A program made the position numbers and the translations under genes. A DNA stretch of 64,000 nt, taken from the NCBI RefSeq assembly GCF_000298195.1, contig NZ_BAHC01000119.1, forward strand, positions 19,332 to 83,331. The letters are read 5' to 3'. Under the pieces are notes generated by a model that saw only the letters and a list, made by a program, of their open reading frames with translations, was not told where the DNA came from and did no database searches. Origin of the DNA: Gordonia rhizosphera NBRC 16068 (GTDB lineage: Bacteria; Actinomycetota; Actinomycetes; Mycobacteriales; Mycobacteriaceae). Position 1 is the first letter of the stretch; each line of letters starts with the position of its first letter. Of this stretch, positions 1 through 8,683 are shown piece by piece.

Positions 1-385
1 GCGGCGTCGAGATCGCGGTGAGGGTGCGAACCCGATCGGGATGACGCGCCGCCGCGGTCCAGGCGGCGGACCCGCCCCAATCGTGACCGACCAGATCGAC
101 TCGATCGACGCCGAGCGCATCGACCAGGGCGATGACGTCGCCGGCGAGCTCACCGAGCCGGTAGTCGCGGCGCCGGGGCGGCCGGGCCCGCGGCGAATAG
201 CCGCGCTGGTCGGGGGCGATCGTACGAAATCCCTTGTCGTGCAACAGCGGTGCGACCAGTTCCCAAGCCGTGGCGCGCTGCGGGAAGCCGTGCAGAAGGA
301 CCACCGGTGGACCGTCGATCGGCCCGTCGTCGAGGACGTCGAACACCAGGTCGCCGTTGGCGAACTCGGTCAGCCGCTCCGTCAT
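1..385 (-). CDS. alpha/beta hydrolase, epoxide-hydrolase-like (C-terminus cut by window edge)
   Basis: The gene reads leftward from an ATG at 383-385 with GGGAGG just upstream, and runs off the window, so only about 128 residues are visible. The visible part begins MTERLTEFANGD and shows the HGFPQ oxyanion-hole motif (residues 32-36) and the nucleophile elbow GHDWGG (residues 100-105). An aspartate (Asp102) sits where a serine would be in an esterase. In this fold an Asp nucleophile is typical of epoxide hydrolases and haloalkane dehalogenases. The acid and histidine of the triad lie outside the window, so the two cannot be separated. It follows the GT39 gene on the same strand with a repeat-rich gap of about 146 bp. 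Confidence 0.8.
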   Translation of the reverse strand, partial: MTERLTEFANGDLVFDVLDDGPIDGPPVVLLHGFPQRATAWELVAPLLHDKGFRTIAPDQRGYSPRARPPRRRDYRLGELAGDVIALVDALGVDRVDLVGHDWGGSAAWTAAARHPDRVRTLTAISTP

Positions 386-400
386 CGTGCCTCCCATCGG

Positions 401-531
401 TTCCCCGCTCGAATGGTTCCCGCTCACCCATGTGCTTCCCGCTCACACAATCAGGTCCCGCTCACTCAATCACATCGGATCGGGTGAGCGGGACTCGATT
501 TGGTGAGCAGGACTCGATCTGGTGAGGGGGA
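401..531. repeat. 19-bp repeats in head-to-head (inverted) arrangement
   Basis: Copies of a CCCGCTCAC core occur at about 418, 437 and 456, each 19 bp apart, with a degenerate copy near 401. Inverted cores GTGAGCGGG, GTGAGCAGG and GTGAGGGGG start at about 484, 503 and 522, again 19 bp apart. The innermost pair forms a perfect 11-bp inverted repeat (455-465 with 484-494, 18-nt loop). The block lies directly after the GT39 stop codon and before the hydrolase start, so it may act as a terminator, an operator array, or both. Confidence 0.75.
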
Positions 532-2640
532 TCAGATCAGCTTGTAGACCGTGGTCCCGCCGACGGTGGTCGCGGTGTAGTTCTCTGCGACCCATGCGGC
601 GATCTCGGAGTTGCCGCCGGGTCCACCCTGTCCGCCACCGATGTAATAGGCGATCTTGCCGTCCTGCACGTAGACGATGAACTGTTCGAGGGTCGGTGCG
701 GGGTCACCGCTCCAGCCGCCGATCGCCATCACCGCGGTGCCCGTGGCGATCTCGATGCCCGCTGCGGATTGCGAACCGTTGGTGGCCGCCGCCCAGGTGG
801 TGGTCGTGTTCTGGAGCAGCTCGACCAGTTCGGTGTTCGACGAGATGTCGCCGCCCATTCCGCCGGGTCCGCCGCCACGCGCGCCGTCGGTGGTCACAGC
901 GCCCTGTCCGTCCGTGGCACTCTGACCGTCCGTGGTGCCCTGACCGAACGCAGCACCCTGACCGTCCGCAGCACCCTGACCGTCCGCGCCGGCCTGGCCC
1001 TGGGCGCCGGTCGGCGGTGTCTCGCCACCGGGTCCACCCATGCCGCCACCGGGCCCAGCCATGCCGCCGCCCTCGATGGAGGTGTTGACCGCGGTCGGGA
1101 TCGAACCGCTGTGCGCGGTTGCCGCGGTCGCGATGGAGAACGCTGCGGTGCCACCGAATCCGGCGAGTGCACCGGCGATCACCGCAGCAGCGACGGCCTT
1201 ACGCCATCCCAACGCGCCCGCGACGAGCACCATGATCACGCTCACTGCGGCCACCGCGCCGATCAGCCACCGGCACCACTCCGGACCCCAGTCGTTGCGG
1301 TTGAGCAGAACGATCGACCACCAGCCGGCCAGTCCGATCATCCCGGCCATCGCGAGACGCCCGTCCCAGTGGCCACGACGCCGCCAGGCGAACACACCAC
1401 CCAGGCCGATCAGCGCACCGATCGCCGGTGCCAGCGCGACCGTGTAGTAGGGGTGGATCGTGCCGCTCATGAAGCTGAAGATCAGCCCGGTCACCACCAG
1501 CCAACCGCCCCAGGCCATCACGGCGCCGCCCTCGACGCGGGTCAGGCCGTTGGTGACATGGAAGATCGGGAAGCTACGCAGGCCGAGATAGACCGCGAAC
1601 ACGAGCGCGAGCAACGCCACCGGGAGCAGCCAGGAGATCTCGTTGCCCATCTCCGATCCGAACAGCCGGTTGAGTCCGGTCGCACCGCCGAAGGAACCGC
1701 CCGTCTGCCCGCCCCCGCCGGGACCGCCGCCACCGGGGCCGTTACCCCCGCTGATGCGGCCGACACCGTTGTAGCCGAGCACGAGATCCATGAAGGAGTT
1801 GTCGGTCGACCCTCCGATGTAGGGCCGCGATGACGCGGGCACCATGATCGTGACGAGCACGAACCAGCCGGCCGAGACGATCAGTGCGAGGGTCGCGGCG
1901 AAAAGCTGCCCGATGCGCTTGAGCCAGCCGTTGTTGGCGAACACCAGGTAGGCCAGGCCGAAGGCCGGCAACACCAGCAGACCCTGCAGCATCTTGGTGA
2001 GGAAGGCGAAGCCCAGGGCCACACCGACCAGAGCGAGCCAACGACCGGAATTGGTGGCGATGGCCCGGGTCAGGGCGTAGCCGGCGGCGACCATCAGCAG
2101 CACGAGCAGCGCGTCCGGGTTGTTGAACCGGAACATCAACGCGGCGGCCGGGGTGAACGCGAGCACCGCGCCGGCGATGAGCCCGGCGGCCGTGCCGTAC
2201 CGCAGATCGGTGAAGGTCCGACGCATCGCGAAGTAGAGGAGTGCGACGGCGGCCACCCCCATCAGTGCCTGCGGGACGAGGACCGCCCAGCTGTTCATCC
2301 CGAAGATGCGCACCGACAGGCCGGTCACCCACAGCGATGCCGGCGGTTTGTCGACGGTGATGAAGTTCGAGGAGTCGAGCGCACCGAAGAACCACGCCTT
2401 CCAGCTCTGCGAGCCCGCCTGGGCCGCCGCCGCGTAGAACGTGTTGGCGTAGCCGCTCGCCGACAGGTTCCACAGATAGAGCACGGCGGTGCTGATGAGC
2501 AGACCGGTCAGCGCGAACGGGCTCCATCCGACGGCGCGCCGCCGTCTCGGTTTGTCGGCCACGTCCCGGCCTCCGGTCTGGGACGGGGGTGGCGGTTCGC
2601 CGGGGGTGAATGCGCCCGGGCGCTCGATCACAGTGGTCAT
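532..2640 (-). CDS. GT39/ArnT-family membrane glycosyltransferase
   Basis: This is a 702-residue polytopic membrane protein of the protein-mannosyltransferase/ArnT type (GT39, YkcB-like). It is expected to transfer a sugar from a polyprenyl-phosphate donor on the outer face of the membrane. After a Pro-rich cytoplasmic tail, TM1 begins near residue 38. It is followed by the extracellular loop carrying a VDKPPASLW motif, typical of this family, and then many hydrophobic helices. Two low-complexity stretches stand out: a Gly-rich loop at about residues 297-316 and a DGQGA-type repeat at about 545-580 ahead of a C-terminal extracytoplasmic domain. The start is ATG at 2638-2640. Donor and acceptor are unknown. 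The neighbours give no pathway clue. Confidence 0.85.
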   Translation of the reverse strand: MTTVIERPGAFTPGEPPPPSQTGGRDVADKPRRRRAVGWSPFALTGLLISTAVLYLWNLSASGYANTFYAAAAQAGSQSWKAWFFGALDSSNFITVDKPPASLWVTGLSVRIFGMNSWAVLVPQALMGVAAVALLYFAMRRTFTDLRYGTAAGLIAGAVLAFTPAAALMFRFNNPDALLVLLMVAAGYALTRAIATNSGRWLALVGVALGFAFLTKMLQGLLVLPAFGLAYLVFANNGWLKRIGQLFAATLALIVSAGWFVLVTIMVPASSRPYIGGSTDNSFMDLVLGYNGVGRISGGNGPGGGGPGGGGQTGGSFGGATGLNRLFGSEMGNEISWLLPVALLALVFAVYLGLRSFPIFHVTNGLTRVEGGAVMAWGGWLVVTGLIFSFMSGTIHPYYTVALAPAIGALIGLGGVFAWRRRGHWDGRLAMAGMIGLAGWWSIVLLNRNDWGPEWCRWLIGAVAAVSVIMVLVAGALGWRKAVAAAVIAGALAGFGGTAAFSIATAATAHSGSIPTAVNTSIEGGGMAGPGGGMGGPGGETPPTGAQGQAGADGQGAADGQGAAFGQGTTDGQSATDGQGAVTTDGARGGGPGGMGGDISSNTELVELLQNTTTTWAAATNGSQSAAGIEIATGTAVMAIGGWSGDPAPTLEQFIVYVQDGKIAYYIGGGQGGPGGNSEIAAWVAENYTATTVGGTTVYKLI

Positions 2641-2859
2641 CGGGTTCTCCTGTCGGATGCCCGGCCGTCGGACATCGATGTCTACACGATGCGACGCGGG
2701 TCTCCGGCAGGGCTGGACGGTGGCTGGGAGAACTCTGTGAGCCCCGGTGGTGCTGTCATATCGCTCACAAAGAAGCAGATCAGGACCTTCGTCGGTGGCA
2801 CATTTGGTAACAAGGAGTAATTCTGGAAGTGAAACAATAGCCGCGATCGTGAGGATCCC

Positions 2860-3426
2860 ATGTCATCGCCGCACACACCGAGGAGAATCGGCCCGCCTGC
2901 ACCGTGGTCGTCGAATCCCCTCATGCGGCGAGGGGACCGGCTCGTATCGGCGGCGCTTCTCCTCTCTGTGGTCATCGCACTGACCTTGGTGCCGCTGTTC
3001 TGGATGGCCGGCGCCGCGACCTACTCGTCGGTGACCGAACGCGCCGCACAGGCGACACCCGTCACCGCCACCATCGAATCCGTCGGCGCCGCCGACCCGA
3101 CCGCGATGGACGCCACTGCGACCGTGAAGTGGATGCGCGACGGTGTCCCACGCACCGACACGACCGTCGTCCCGCGCGGCACCGAAGCCGGTGGCACGAC
3201 GACGATCTGGACCGGCCCGAACGGCACCGTGGTGCCGGTCCCACCCGGGCCCTTCGAACGCGTCCTCAGCGCGGTGATGGTCGCCACGCTGGGCTGGGGT
3301 GCCGCGATCGGCCTCCTCGCCACGGCGGTCGCCATGCTCGGTCAGAGCGTCACCCGACGACACGAGCAGCTCTGGGATCGCGAGTGGGACCAGGCGAGTT
3401 CGGAGAACGGCTGGGCGTCTCACTGA
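2860..3426 (+). CDS. Rv1733c-like membrane protein
   Basis: This 188-residue protein has two predicted TM helices (about residues 29-52 and 138-160) flanking an extracytoplasmic domain of about 85 residues. The pattern NPLMRRGDR before TM1, the TATVKWMRDG segment in the loop and the second TM near the C-terminus match the mycobacterial Rv1733c family of latency-associated membrane proteins, whose molecular function is unknown. The start is ATG 2860 preceded by GTGAGG. An AT-richer stretch (about 2750-2850) upstream is a likely promoter area. It is transcribed divergently from the GT39 gene and converges on the cyclase gene. Family assignment is by recalled sequence pattern. Confidence 0.75.
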   Translation: MSSPHTPRRIGPPAPWSSNPLMRRGDRLVSAALLLSVVIALTLVPLFWMAGAATYSSVTERAAQATPVTATIESVGAADPTAMDATATVKWMRDGVPRTDTTVVPRGTEAGGTTTIWTGPNGTVVPVPPGPFERVLSAVMVATLGWGAAIGLLATAVAMLGQSVTRRHEQLWDREWDQASSENGWASH

Positions 3427-3501
3427 GCGCTGCACTGGTCTGAGCGCCCGGATCTGCTCCCGCGGAACCCGCGCGTGGCCGGCAGCCATCGTCGCTCACC
3501 C

Positions 3502-4299
3502 TCAGATGAGGGCGAGGACGCGCGCCGGGCCACCCGTGCCACCCGCGAACTTCGGGGCTCCGACCATCACGGTCGCTCCCGCGACGGGAACCTCGGCCAG
3601 ATTCGCCATCGCCTCGACCGCATAGCGTCCGGCACCGAGGATCGCGGTGTGCGCGCCGACATCGTCGAACCTGTCGATGCTGAGGGTGTCGGTGCCGATC
3701 GCGACGACGTCCCGCTCACCGATCAGCATCTCGACGGCCGCGGGATCGAACCCGGCCGCGTGTGGTCCGCCGGTCCGGGGCTGCCAGCCGGTATGCATGG
3801 CCACCAGTGCCCGCGGCGGGATGCGGCCGTGCCGCTGTTCGTACCTGTCGATGTCGCGTTCGGTCAGCAGCGCCCGACGATCCGTGCGGGCGCGGGTGGC
3901 GATGCTGATCACCACCAGCGGCGCGACCAGGTCGGCGGGCGCGATCTTCTCGACCGTGATGCCGTCGCCGATCTTGTGGGCGGGCGCGTCGACATGGGTG
4001 CCGGAGTGCTCGGAGAACGACATCCAGCGCGTCGCGAATCCCGTGTTGCCCGGCCCGACCCCGGAGGTCGGTACGGCGACAACGGGCGCACTGCCCGGCC
4101 AGAGTGGGAAGTCCCCGGTCAGCGTGTGGGTCAGGTCGACGACACGGGCACCGCTCGGTGCCGCCTCCGCCCTGCCCGCGACGGCGGAGGCGAGTCCCAG
4201 CGCGCCTGCGGTCGCTCCGCCGGTCATCCGCAGCGCGGCGCGCCGGGAGAATCGCCGGGCCTCCTCGTAGGCGTGCCGGACAACCTTGTCGTCACACAT
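3502..4299 (-). CDS. cyclase family protein, Tat-exported
   Basis: This 265-residue metal-dependent hydrolase belongs to the kynurenine-formamidase/cyclase family. The hallmark HSGTHVDAPAH (residues 98-108) supplies the metal-binding His/Asp set. The N-terminus has a twin-arginine signal (SRRAALR at 18-24), a hydrophobic stretch and an AEA-A cleavage site near residue 46, so the mature enzyme is probably exported in folded form with its metal. It starts 3 bp after the stop of the PQQ-type sugar dehydrogenase, indicating one operon and two extracytoplasmic enzymes made together. The substrate is unknown. Formylkynurenine is unlikely for an exported member. Confidence 0.82.
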   Translation of the reverse strand: MCDDKVVRHAYEEARRFSRRAALRMTGGATAGALGLASAVAGRAEAAPSGARVVDLTHTLTGDFPLWPGSAPVVAVPTSGVGPGNTGFATRWMSFSEHSGTHVDAPAHKIGDGITVEKIAPADLVAPLVVISIATRARTDRRALLTERDIDRYEQRHGRIPPRALVAMHTGWQPRTGGPHAAGFDPAAVEMLIGERDVVAIGTDTLSIDRFDDVGAHTAILGAGRYAVEAMANLAEVPVAGATVMVGAPKFAGGTGGPARVLALI

Positions 4300-4302
4300 C
4301 GA

Positions 4303-5514
4303 TCAGCCCGCCCGAACCCGCAGGATCCGATCGGCGTGATCACCATTGTCGGTGCTCACCAGCAGCGATCCGTCACGATCCACGGCCAGTCCGCGTAGCC
4401 GTCCGAACCGGCCGTGCAGGGCCTCGGTTGCGCGCACCACGCGTGTGCCATCGGCCGACAGATTCACGAACACGAGACGTTCACCCTTCTGGGCGGAGAT
4501 GACGACCGCGGTGTCGTATGCGCCCCACCCCGATGCGGGCAGGAACTGGAGCGCCGGAGTGGCGATCGTCGGATCGCCCGATCGCCACACCGGTCCCAGC
4601 GCACCGGGCACCCGCACCGGATCGGTCATCGGCACCGATTCGTCGTAGATGAACGGGGCACGGTCCGGGCGGTACCCGTAGTTCCCGCCGGCCCGTAGGA
4701 GGTTCAGCTCGTCATCGACGTCGGTACCCTGCTCGATGCCGTACACACGCCCGGAACCGGGCTGGATCGCGACTCCCTGTACGTTGCGGTGCCCGAGCGT
4801 GAAGACGGGGCTGGATGGATCGGGATTCCCGGCGGCCGGGGTGCCGTCGGCGTTGATGTGGAGCACCTTGCCGGCCAACGACGAGCGGTTCTGCGGGTTC
4901 GTCGGTTCGGCGTTGTCACCGGTGCCGACGTAAAGAGTGCCGTCGGGTGCCGCGGCGAGCCCACAACCGGCATGGCGGCCGCTCGACGTCACCGGGATTC
5001 CGGTCAGGACGGTGCGTTCACGATCCATCCGCGACCAATCCGGGCTCACCCGCCAGGCGACCACGTTGACCACCTGTCCGGTGTTCGGCCACGGGATCGG
5101 CAAGATCGCCACCGAGCCCGGGACGTCGATACCCGCCGGCCCGGTCCGCTCGGCCTGACAGGAGTAGATCCGGCGATTCGCGGCAAAACCAGGGTCGACG
5201 GCGAGGCCCATCAGCCCGGCCTCTTTGTGGACATAGAGCCTGGAGAGATCCGCCTGTACGGTTCGGGTTCGCCCGCCGGGTCGGATGGCGACGAAGCGGC
5301 CGGCGCGCTCGCTCACCAGGATCCCGCCGTCGGGGGCGACGAGCACATCCCAGGGATGGTCCAGCCCGGTCGCGACCACTGTGGCCGACAGCGTCGGCGC
5401 GGCACCGGCACGACCCGCGCCGACCGCACCCCCGACCACGAGCACGAGACCGACCACCAGACCGACCACGAGAGCTGCCATACGGGTCGTCACCTGACCA
5501 CGCTGAGCCGACAT
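4303..5514 (-). CDS. PQQ-dependent sugar dehydrogenase family protein (beta-propeller)
   Basis: This 403-residue secreted or membrane-anchored protein resembles soluble aldose sugar dehydrogenase (GDH-B/YliI type). The N-terminus has a hydrophobic signal (about residues 12-38) ending in AGA-A. The mature part opens with the family pattern GLDHPWDVLVAPDGGILVSE and carries EAGLMGLAVDPGF, HAGCGLAAAPDGTLYVGTGD and GHRNVQG blades, then YGYRP and a closing GLAVDRDGSLLVSTD blade. Family members oxidise sugars outside the cell when PQQ is bound. No PQQ synthesis genes are in the window, so cofactor supply is open. It is the first gene of a two-gene unit with the cyclase. Confidence 0.85.
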   Translation of the reverse strand: MSAQRGQVTTRMAALVVGLVVGLVLVVGGAVGAGRAGAAPTLSATVVATGLDHPWDVLVAPDGGILVSERAGRFVAIRPGGRTRTVQADLSRLYVHKEAGLMGLAVDPGFAANRRIYSCQAERTGPAGIDVPGSVAILPIPWPNTGQVVNVVAWRVSPDWSRMDRERTVLTGIPVTSSGRHAGCGLAAAPDGTLYVGTGDNAEPTNPQNRSSLAGKVLHINADGTPAAGNPDPSSPVFTLGHRNVQGVAIQPGSGRVYGIEQGTDVDDELNLLRAGGNYGYRPDRAPFIYDESVPMTDPVRVPGALGPVWRSGDPTIATPALQFLPASGWGAYDTAVVISAQKGERLVFVNLSADGTRVVRATEALHGRFGRLRGLAVDRDGSLLVSTDNGDHADRILRVRAG

Positions 5515-5548
5515 TCCGTCACCGTAGCGCAGGGAAGGCCCGCATCAC

Positions 5549-5590
5549 CCGTCTCAGCCCGTCTCAGCCCGTCTCAGCCCGTCTCAGCGA
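5549..5590. repeat. 10-bp tandem repeat at the gabD2 stop codon
   Basis: Four consecutive 10-bp units, GTCTCAGCCC on the plus strand with the last ending GA, run from 5551 to 5590 with a partial unit before. On the coding (minus) strand each unit contains TGA. Because 10 is not a multiple of 3, the repeated TGAs fall in all three frames immediately after the gabD2 end. Confidence 0.9.
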
Positions 5591-7137
5591 CCGGGCAGGT
5601 ACTTCATCGCACGCATCGCATACGGGGTGACGGCCCGGTAGACACCCTTCGGGATACCCGGCGCGCGGTCGACCCCGAGGAAACGCTGCTCGGCGATTGT
5701 CTGCGGCTCGGTGTACTTGAGCAGACCCTCCTCGCCGTGGCGGCGGCCGACGCCGGAGAGTCCCATCCCGCCCATCGGTGCCGCGGTCGATGCCCAGGCC
5801 GACGCGTACCCCTCGTTGATGTTCACCGTGCCGGCCCGGAGTCGGTCGGCGATCGCGTGGGCCTCGGCGCTGCTGCCGGCGAACACGCTGGCGTTGAGGC
5901 CGTAGTGCGTCTGGTTCGCCAGTTTGATCGCCTCGTCGGTGGAGTCGACGGGGTAGATCGAGACCACCGGGCCGAAGGTCTCCTCGGCATGACAGACCAT
6001 CTCGTCGGTGACATCGGTGAGCACTGTCGGCTCGTAGAAGAACGGGCCCAGGTCGGCGCGCCGCCGACCGCCTGCGAGTAGCTTCGCCCCCTTGGCGACC
6101 GCATCCTGGACGTGGGTCTCGGTGGAGTCGATCTGCGCGGCGGACGCCAGCGACCCCATATCGGCGTTGAAGTCGTAGGTGGCGTCGAGTTTCATCGAGG
6201 AGACGTGCGCGGCGAATCGGGCGGTGAACTCGTCGGCGATCACCTTGTCCACGTAGAGCCGCTCGATGGAGATACACAACTGACCCGAGTTGGAGAAGCA
6301 GGCCCGCGCGGCTCCCTCGACTGCACGGTCGATGTCGGCGCCGGCGGTCACGATCATCGGGTTCTTGCCGCCGAGTTCGGCGGAGAAGCCGATGAGTCGT
6401 CGGCCCGCCTGCTGCGCGAGCGCCGCGCCGGTCGCCGTCGACCCGGTGAACATCACGTAGTCGGTGGTGTCCACGATCGCCTGCCCGACGACGCTGCCCG
6501 GTCCGGGGACGACCGCGAACAGTTCACGGGGCAGGCCGGCCTCGTAGAGCAGTTCGGCGAGGGCGAGCGCACAGTACGGCGTCTGGCTGTCCGGCTTGAT
6601 GACGACGCCATTGCCGGCCACCAGCGCCGCGACGGCGTCGGAGGCGGCGAGCGTGAGCGGGTAGTTCCACGGGCTGATGACACCGACGACACCCTTGGGC
6701 AGGTATCGCACGCGAACGCTCGTAGCGCCCGGCAGCATGCCCTTGACCCTCTGCTCGGCCAGGAACTCGGCGCTCTTCTTCGCGTAGTAGCGGGCGGTGA
6801 GCGCGACGTCGATGACCTCTTCCTGCGCGTAGATCCGCGCCTTGCCGGTCTCCGCCTGCGCGATGTCCATCAGCTCGGCGGCATGGGAGTGCACCAGTCG
6901 GGAGAACCGGTCGAGCACGTCGGCGCGCTGCGCCGGCGTCCGCTGCGCCCACCCCTCCTGCGCCGCGCGCGCACGCGCCACCGCGGACTCGAGATCCTCG
7001 GCGGTGCCGACCGGTATGGTCGCCATCTCGACGCCGCTGAACGCCTCGAGCACCGGCCGGGTGGGGCGGTCCTGCGCGGCATCGATGGCGACCAGCGGGG
7101 CCAGCCGCCGGAAGTAGTCGGGTGTGGGCTTCGGCAT
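5584..7137 (-). CDS. gabD2: succinate-semialdehyde dehydrogenase, GabD2 type
   Basis: This 517-residue aldehyde dehydrogenase oxidises succinic semialdehyde to succinate with NAD(P)+, feeding GABA-shunt carbon into the TCA cycle. The sequence follows the mycobacterial Rv1731 (GabD2) pattern throughout. It has GVISPWNYP in the coenzyme domain, ELGGKNP with the general-base Glu, FSNSGQLCIS with the catalytic Cys, and the C-terminal APMGGMGLSGVGRRHG segment. I chose ATG 7135-7137 (MPKPTPDYF), which aligns with GabD2. An in-frame upstream ATG at 7266 would add 43 residues made only of translated repeat from the rraA 3' end. The gene lies 13 bp downstream of rraA. Confidence 0.9.
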   Translation of the reverse strand: MPKPTPDYFRRLAPLVAIDAAQDRPTRPVLEAFSGVEMATIPVGTAEDLESAVARARAAQEGWAQRTPAQRADVLDRFSRLVHSHAAELMDIAQAETGKARIYAQEEVIDVALTARYYAKKSAEFLAEQRVKGMLPGATSVRVRYLPKGVVGVISPWNYPLTLAASDAVAALVAGNGVVIKPDSQTPYCALALAELLYEAGLPRELFAVVPGPGSVVGQAIVDTTDYVMFTGSTATGAALAQQAGRRLIGFSAELGGKNPMIVTAGADIDRAVEGAARACFSNSGQLCISIERLYVDKVIADEFTARFAAHVSSMKLDATYDFNADMGSLASAAQIDSTETHVQDAVAKGAKLLAGGRRRADLGPFFYEPTVLTDVTDEMVCHAEETFGPVVSIYPVDSTDEAIKLANQTHYGLNASVFAGSSAEAHAIADRLRAGTVNINEGYASAWASTAAPMGGMGLSGVGRRHGEEGLLKYTEPQTIAEQRFLGVDRAPGIPKGVYRAVTPYAMRAMKYLPGR

Positions 7138-7150
7138 GATTCGGCCGTCC

Positions 7151-7717
7151 TCAGTTCTCGGTGGTCTGGCTCTCGTCGTGGTGACTCTCGTAGGCACTGT
7201 CCGGCGTGACGGCACTGTCCGGCGTGACGGCACTGTCCGGCGTGACGATGACGATGCCGTCGTCATCGGAGTAGACGATGTCGCCGGGATGGAATGTCTC
7301 GCCGCCGATGGTCAGCGGGATGTCGCGTTCGCCGACACCGGTCTTGGTGGACTTGCGCGGGTTGGTGCCGAGAGCCTTCACGCCGATCTCCATGCCGCCG
7401 ATCACCGCCGAGTCGCGGATGGCGCCGTTGACGATGATGCCGACCCATCCGTTGGCGCGGCCCAGTTCGGCGATGAGGTCACCGACGAGAGCGGTGTGCA
7501 CCGACTCCGCGCCATCGACCACCAGCACGCCGCCCGGGTTGGACTCGCCGAGGATCGACTTGAGCAGCGCGTTGTCCTGGAAGCACTTGACCGTGGTGAC
7601 CCGGCCCGCGAACTCGCGGTGTCCGCCGTACTGGGTGAACTGTGTGTCGCAGCTGCGCACGAGATCACCGATCTCGTCGACGAGGTCGGCGGTCGGGATG
7701 AAGGTCAACTCGCTCAT
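7151..7717 (-). CDS. rraA: RraA family protein
   Basis: This 188-residue protein belongs to the RraA/MenG-like family. Members either inhibit RNase E or act as 4-hydroxy-4-methyl-2-oxoglutarate aldolases. The name MenG (methyltransferase) given to Rv3853-like proteins is historical. Visible motifs are the [21 protein letters not shown] segment, [13 protein letters not shown], and the closing [14 protein letters not shown]. About 24 C-terminal residues after that core are a PDSAVT repeat plus a polar tail, absent from typical family members of about 160 residues. It is probably co-transcribed with gabD2. Which activity it has cannot be decided here. Confidence 0.85.
   Translation of the reverse strand: MSELTFIPTADLVDEIGDLVRSCDTQFTQYGGHREFAGRVTTVKCFQDNALLKSILGESNPGGVLVVDGAESVHTALVGDLIAELGRANGWVGIIVNGAIRDSAVIGGMEIGVKALGTNPRKSTKTGVGERDIPLTIGGETFHPGDIVYSDDDGIVIVTPDSAVTPDSAVTPDSAYESHHDESQTTEN
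7193..7246. repeat. three perfect 18-bp tandem copies in the rraA 3' end
   Basis: The unit GGCACTGTCCGGCGTGAC is repeated perfectly at 7193-7210, 7211-7228 and 7229-7246. It encodes a VTPDSA-type repeat in the RraA tail. The 18-bp period keeps the reading frame, so copy number could change without breaking the gene. Confidence 0.95.
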
Positions 7718-7743
7718 GTCGACAGTCTAGGCGGGCGCCGATC

Positions 7744-7768
7744 TAGGTGTGACGCAGCGGCACACCTA
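7744..7768 (-). terminator. hairpin terminator after the lysX-hydrolase operon
   Basis: TAGGTGTG (7744-7751) pairs perfectly with CACACCTA (7761-7768) across a 9-nt loop. It lies 6 bp past the hydrolase stop at 7775. There is no T-tract, as is common for actinobacterial terminators. Confidence 0.6.
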
Positions 7769-7774
7769 CCTACA

Positions 7775-8683
7775 TCAGTGGTCCGTCGCGGCGTGCGGCC
7801 GCAACGGCGGGTGCAGTTCGTCGATCACCCGCGCCACCGCGTCCGGTCTGTCCAACACGAGGAAATGCCGGGCCGGTGCCACGACCTCGAGCCGCGCCCC
7901 CAACATCTGGGCGTACCGGCTCTGCTTCCACAGCCAAAACCCGCGCCACAGCCGTGGTCCCGACACGGCGGCCACCACCACACACGGCGCCGACGGCATC
8001 GGATACGCGGCACGCAGCGCGCGGAGGTCGGCGTTCATCGCCGGGAAGGCGGCGTTTTCCACGAGCGTCGCCAGCATCATCGAGGGCTGCCCGAAGAGGG
8101 TCGCCGCCCATCGACGCTGGTCGTCGTCGAACCCCTCCGGCGGTCCGGGCAGCACTCGGGTCCGGAATGACCCGCCGCCCCATCGGCGGACGCCGAGCCG
8201 CCCGGTCAACGCCTCGGCGGCCGCGATCAGCCGATTGGCATTGGCGACGCGGAGGGTCGTGGGCACGATGCGCCACGGCAGCATCACATAGGAACCGTCG
8301 AGCATGACGACACCCGCGATACGGTCCGGGTAGCGCCGCGCGAAGGCCTCGGCGTAGAGCGACGCCATCGAGTGCGCCGCCACGGTGACCCGTTCGGCGA
8401 CGCCGAGTTCGTCGATCACCGCACGGATTCGTTCGACCTCCGCGTCGAGCGTCGGGATGAACGCCTGTCCCGGCCGCTCCGAGAACCCGTAGCCGGGTCG
8501 GTCGTAGCGGATGACGCGCCACGACCCGCGCAGCCGCGCCACCAGCGGATCGAGGTCGAACCAGTTGCTGCCGAGGGCGGCGAGCAGCACCAGCGGCGGT
8601 CCGGCACCGTCCTCGACGACGTGCAGCCGCAGACCGTCGACCTCGACGATCCGTCCCGGCGGTTCACGGCCTGCCCGCATCAT
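7775..8683 (-). CDS. alpha/beta hydrolase coupled to lysX
   Basis: This 302-residue alpha/beta hydrolase has a nucleophile elbow AHSMAS (Ser105) and a C-terminal [11 protein letters not shown] segment that supplies the catalytic His. The usual HG oxyanion motif is replaced by LLAALGSN (about residues 33-40). [10 protein letters not shown] (about 59-68) is typical of the fold. The start ATGATG overlaps the lysX stop (ATGA at 8680-8683), so translation is coupled to lysX. That linkage suggests a membrane-lipid or envelope role, but the substrate is unknown. There is no signal peptide, so it should be cytoplasmic. Confidence 0.82.
   Translation of the reverse strand: MMRAGREPPGRIVEVDGLRLHVVEDGAGPPLVLLAALGSNWFDLDPLVARLRGSWRVIRYDRPGYGFSERPGQAFIPTLDAEVERIRAVIDELGVAERVTVAAHSMASLYAEAFARRYPDRIAGVVMLDGSYVMLPWRIVPTTLRVANANRLIAAAEALTGRLGVRRWGGGSFRTRVLPGPPEGFDDDQRRWAATLFGQPSMMLATLVENAAFPAMNADLRALRAAYPMPSAPCVVVAAVSGPRLWRGFWLWKQSRYAQMLGARLEVVAPARHFLVLDRPDAVARVIDELHPPLRPHAATDH

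Noticed and set aside
895..1015. Repeats in the glycosyltransferase gene as a possible CRISPR
   Set aside because: They are in-frame low-complexity codons (DGQGA) without spacers of fixed length.
7138..7266. Longer start for gabD2
   Set aside because: The extension is the translated rraA repeat. MPKPTPDYF matches the GabD2 start.
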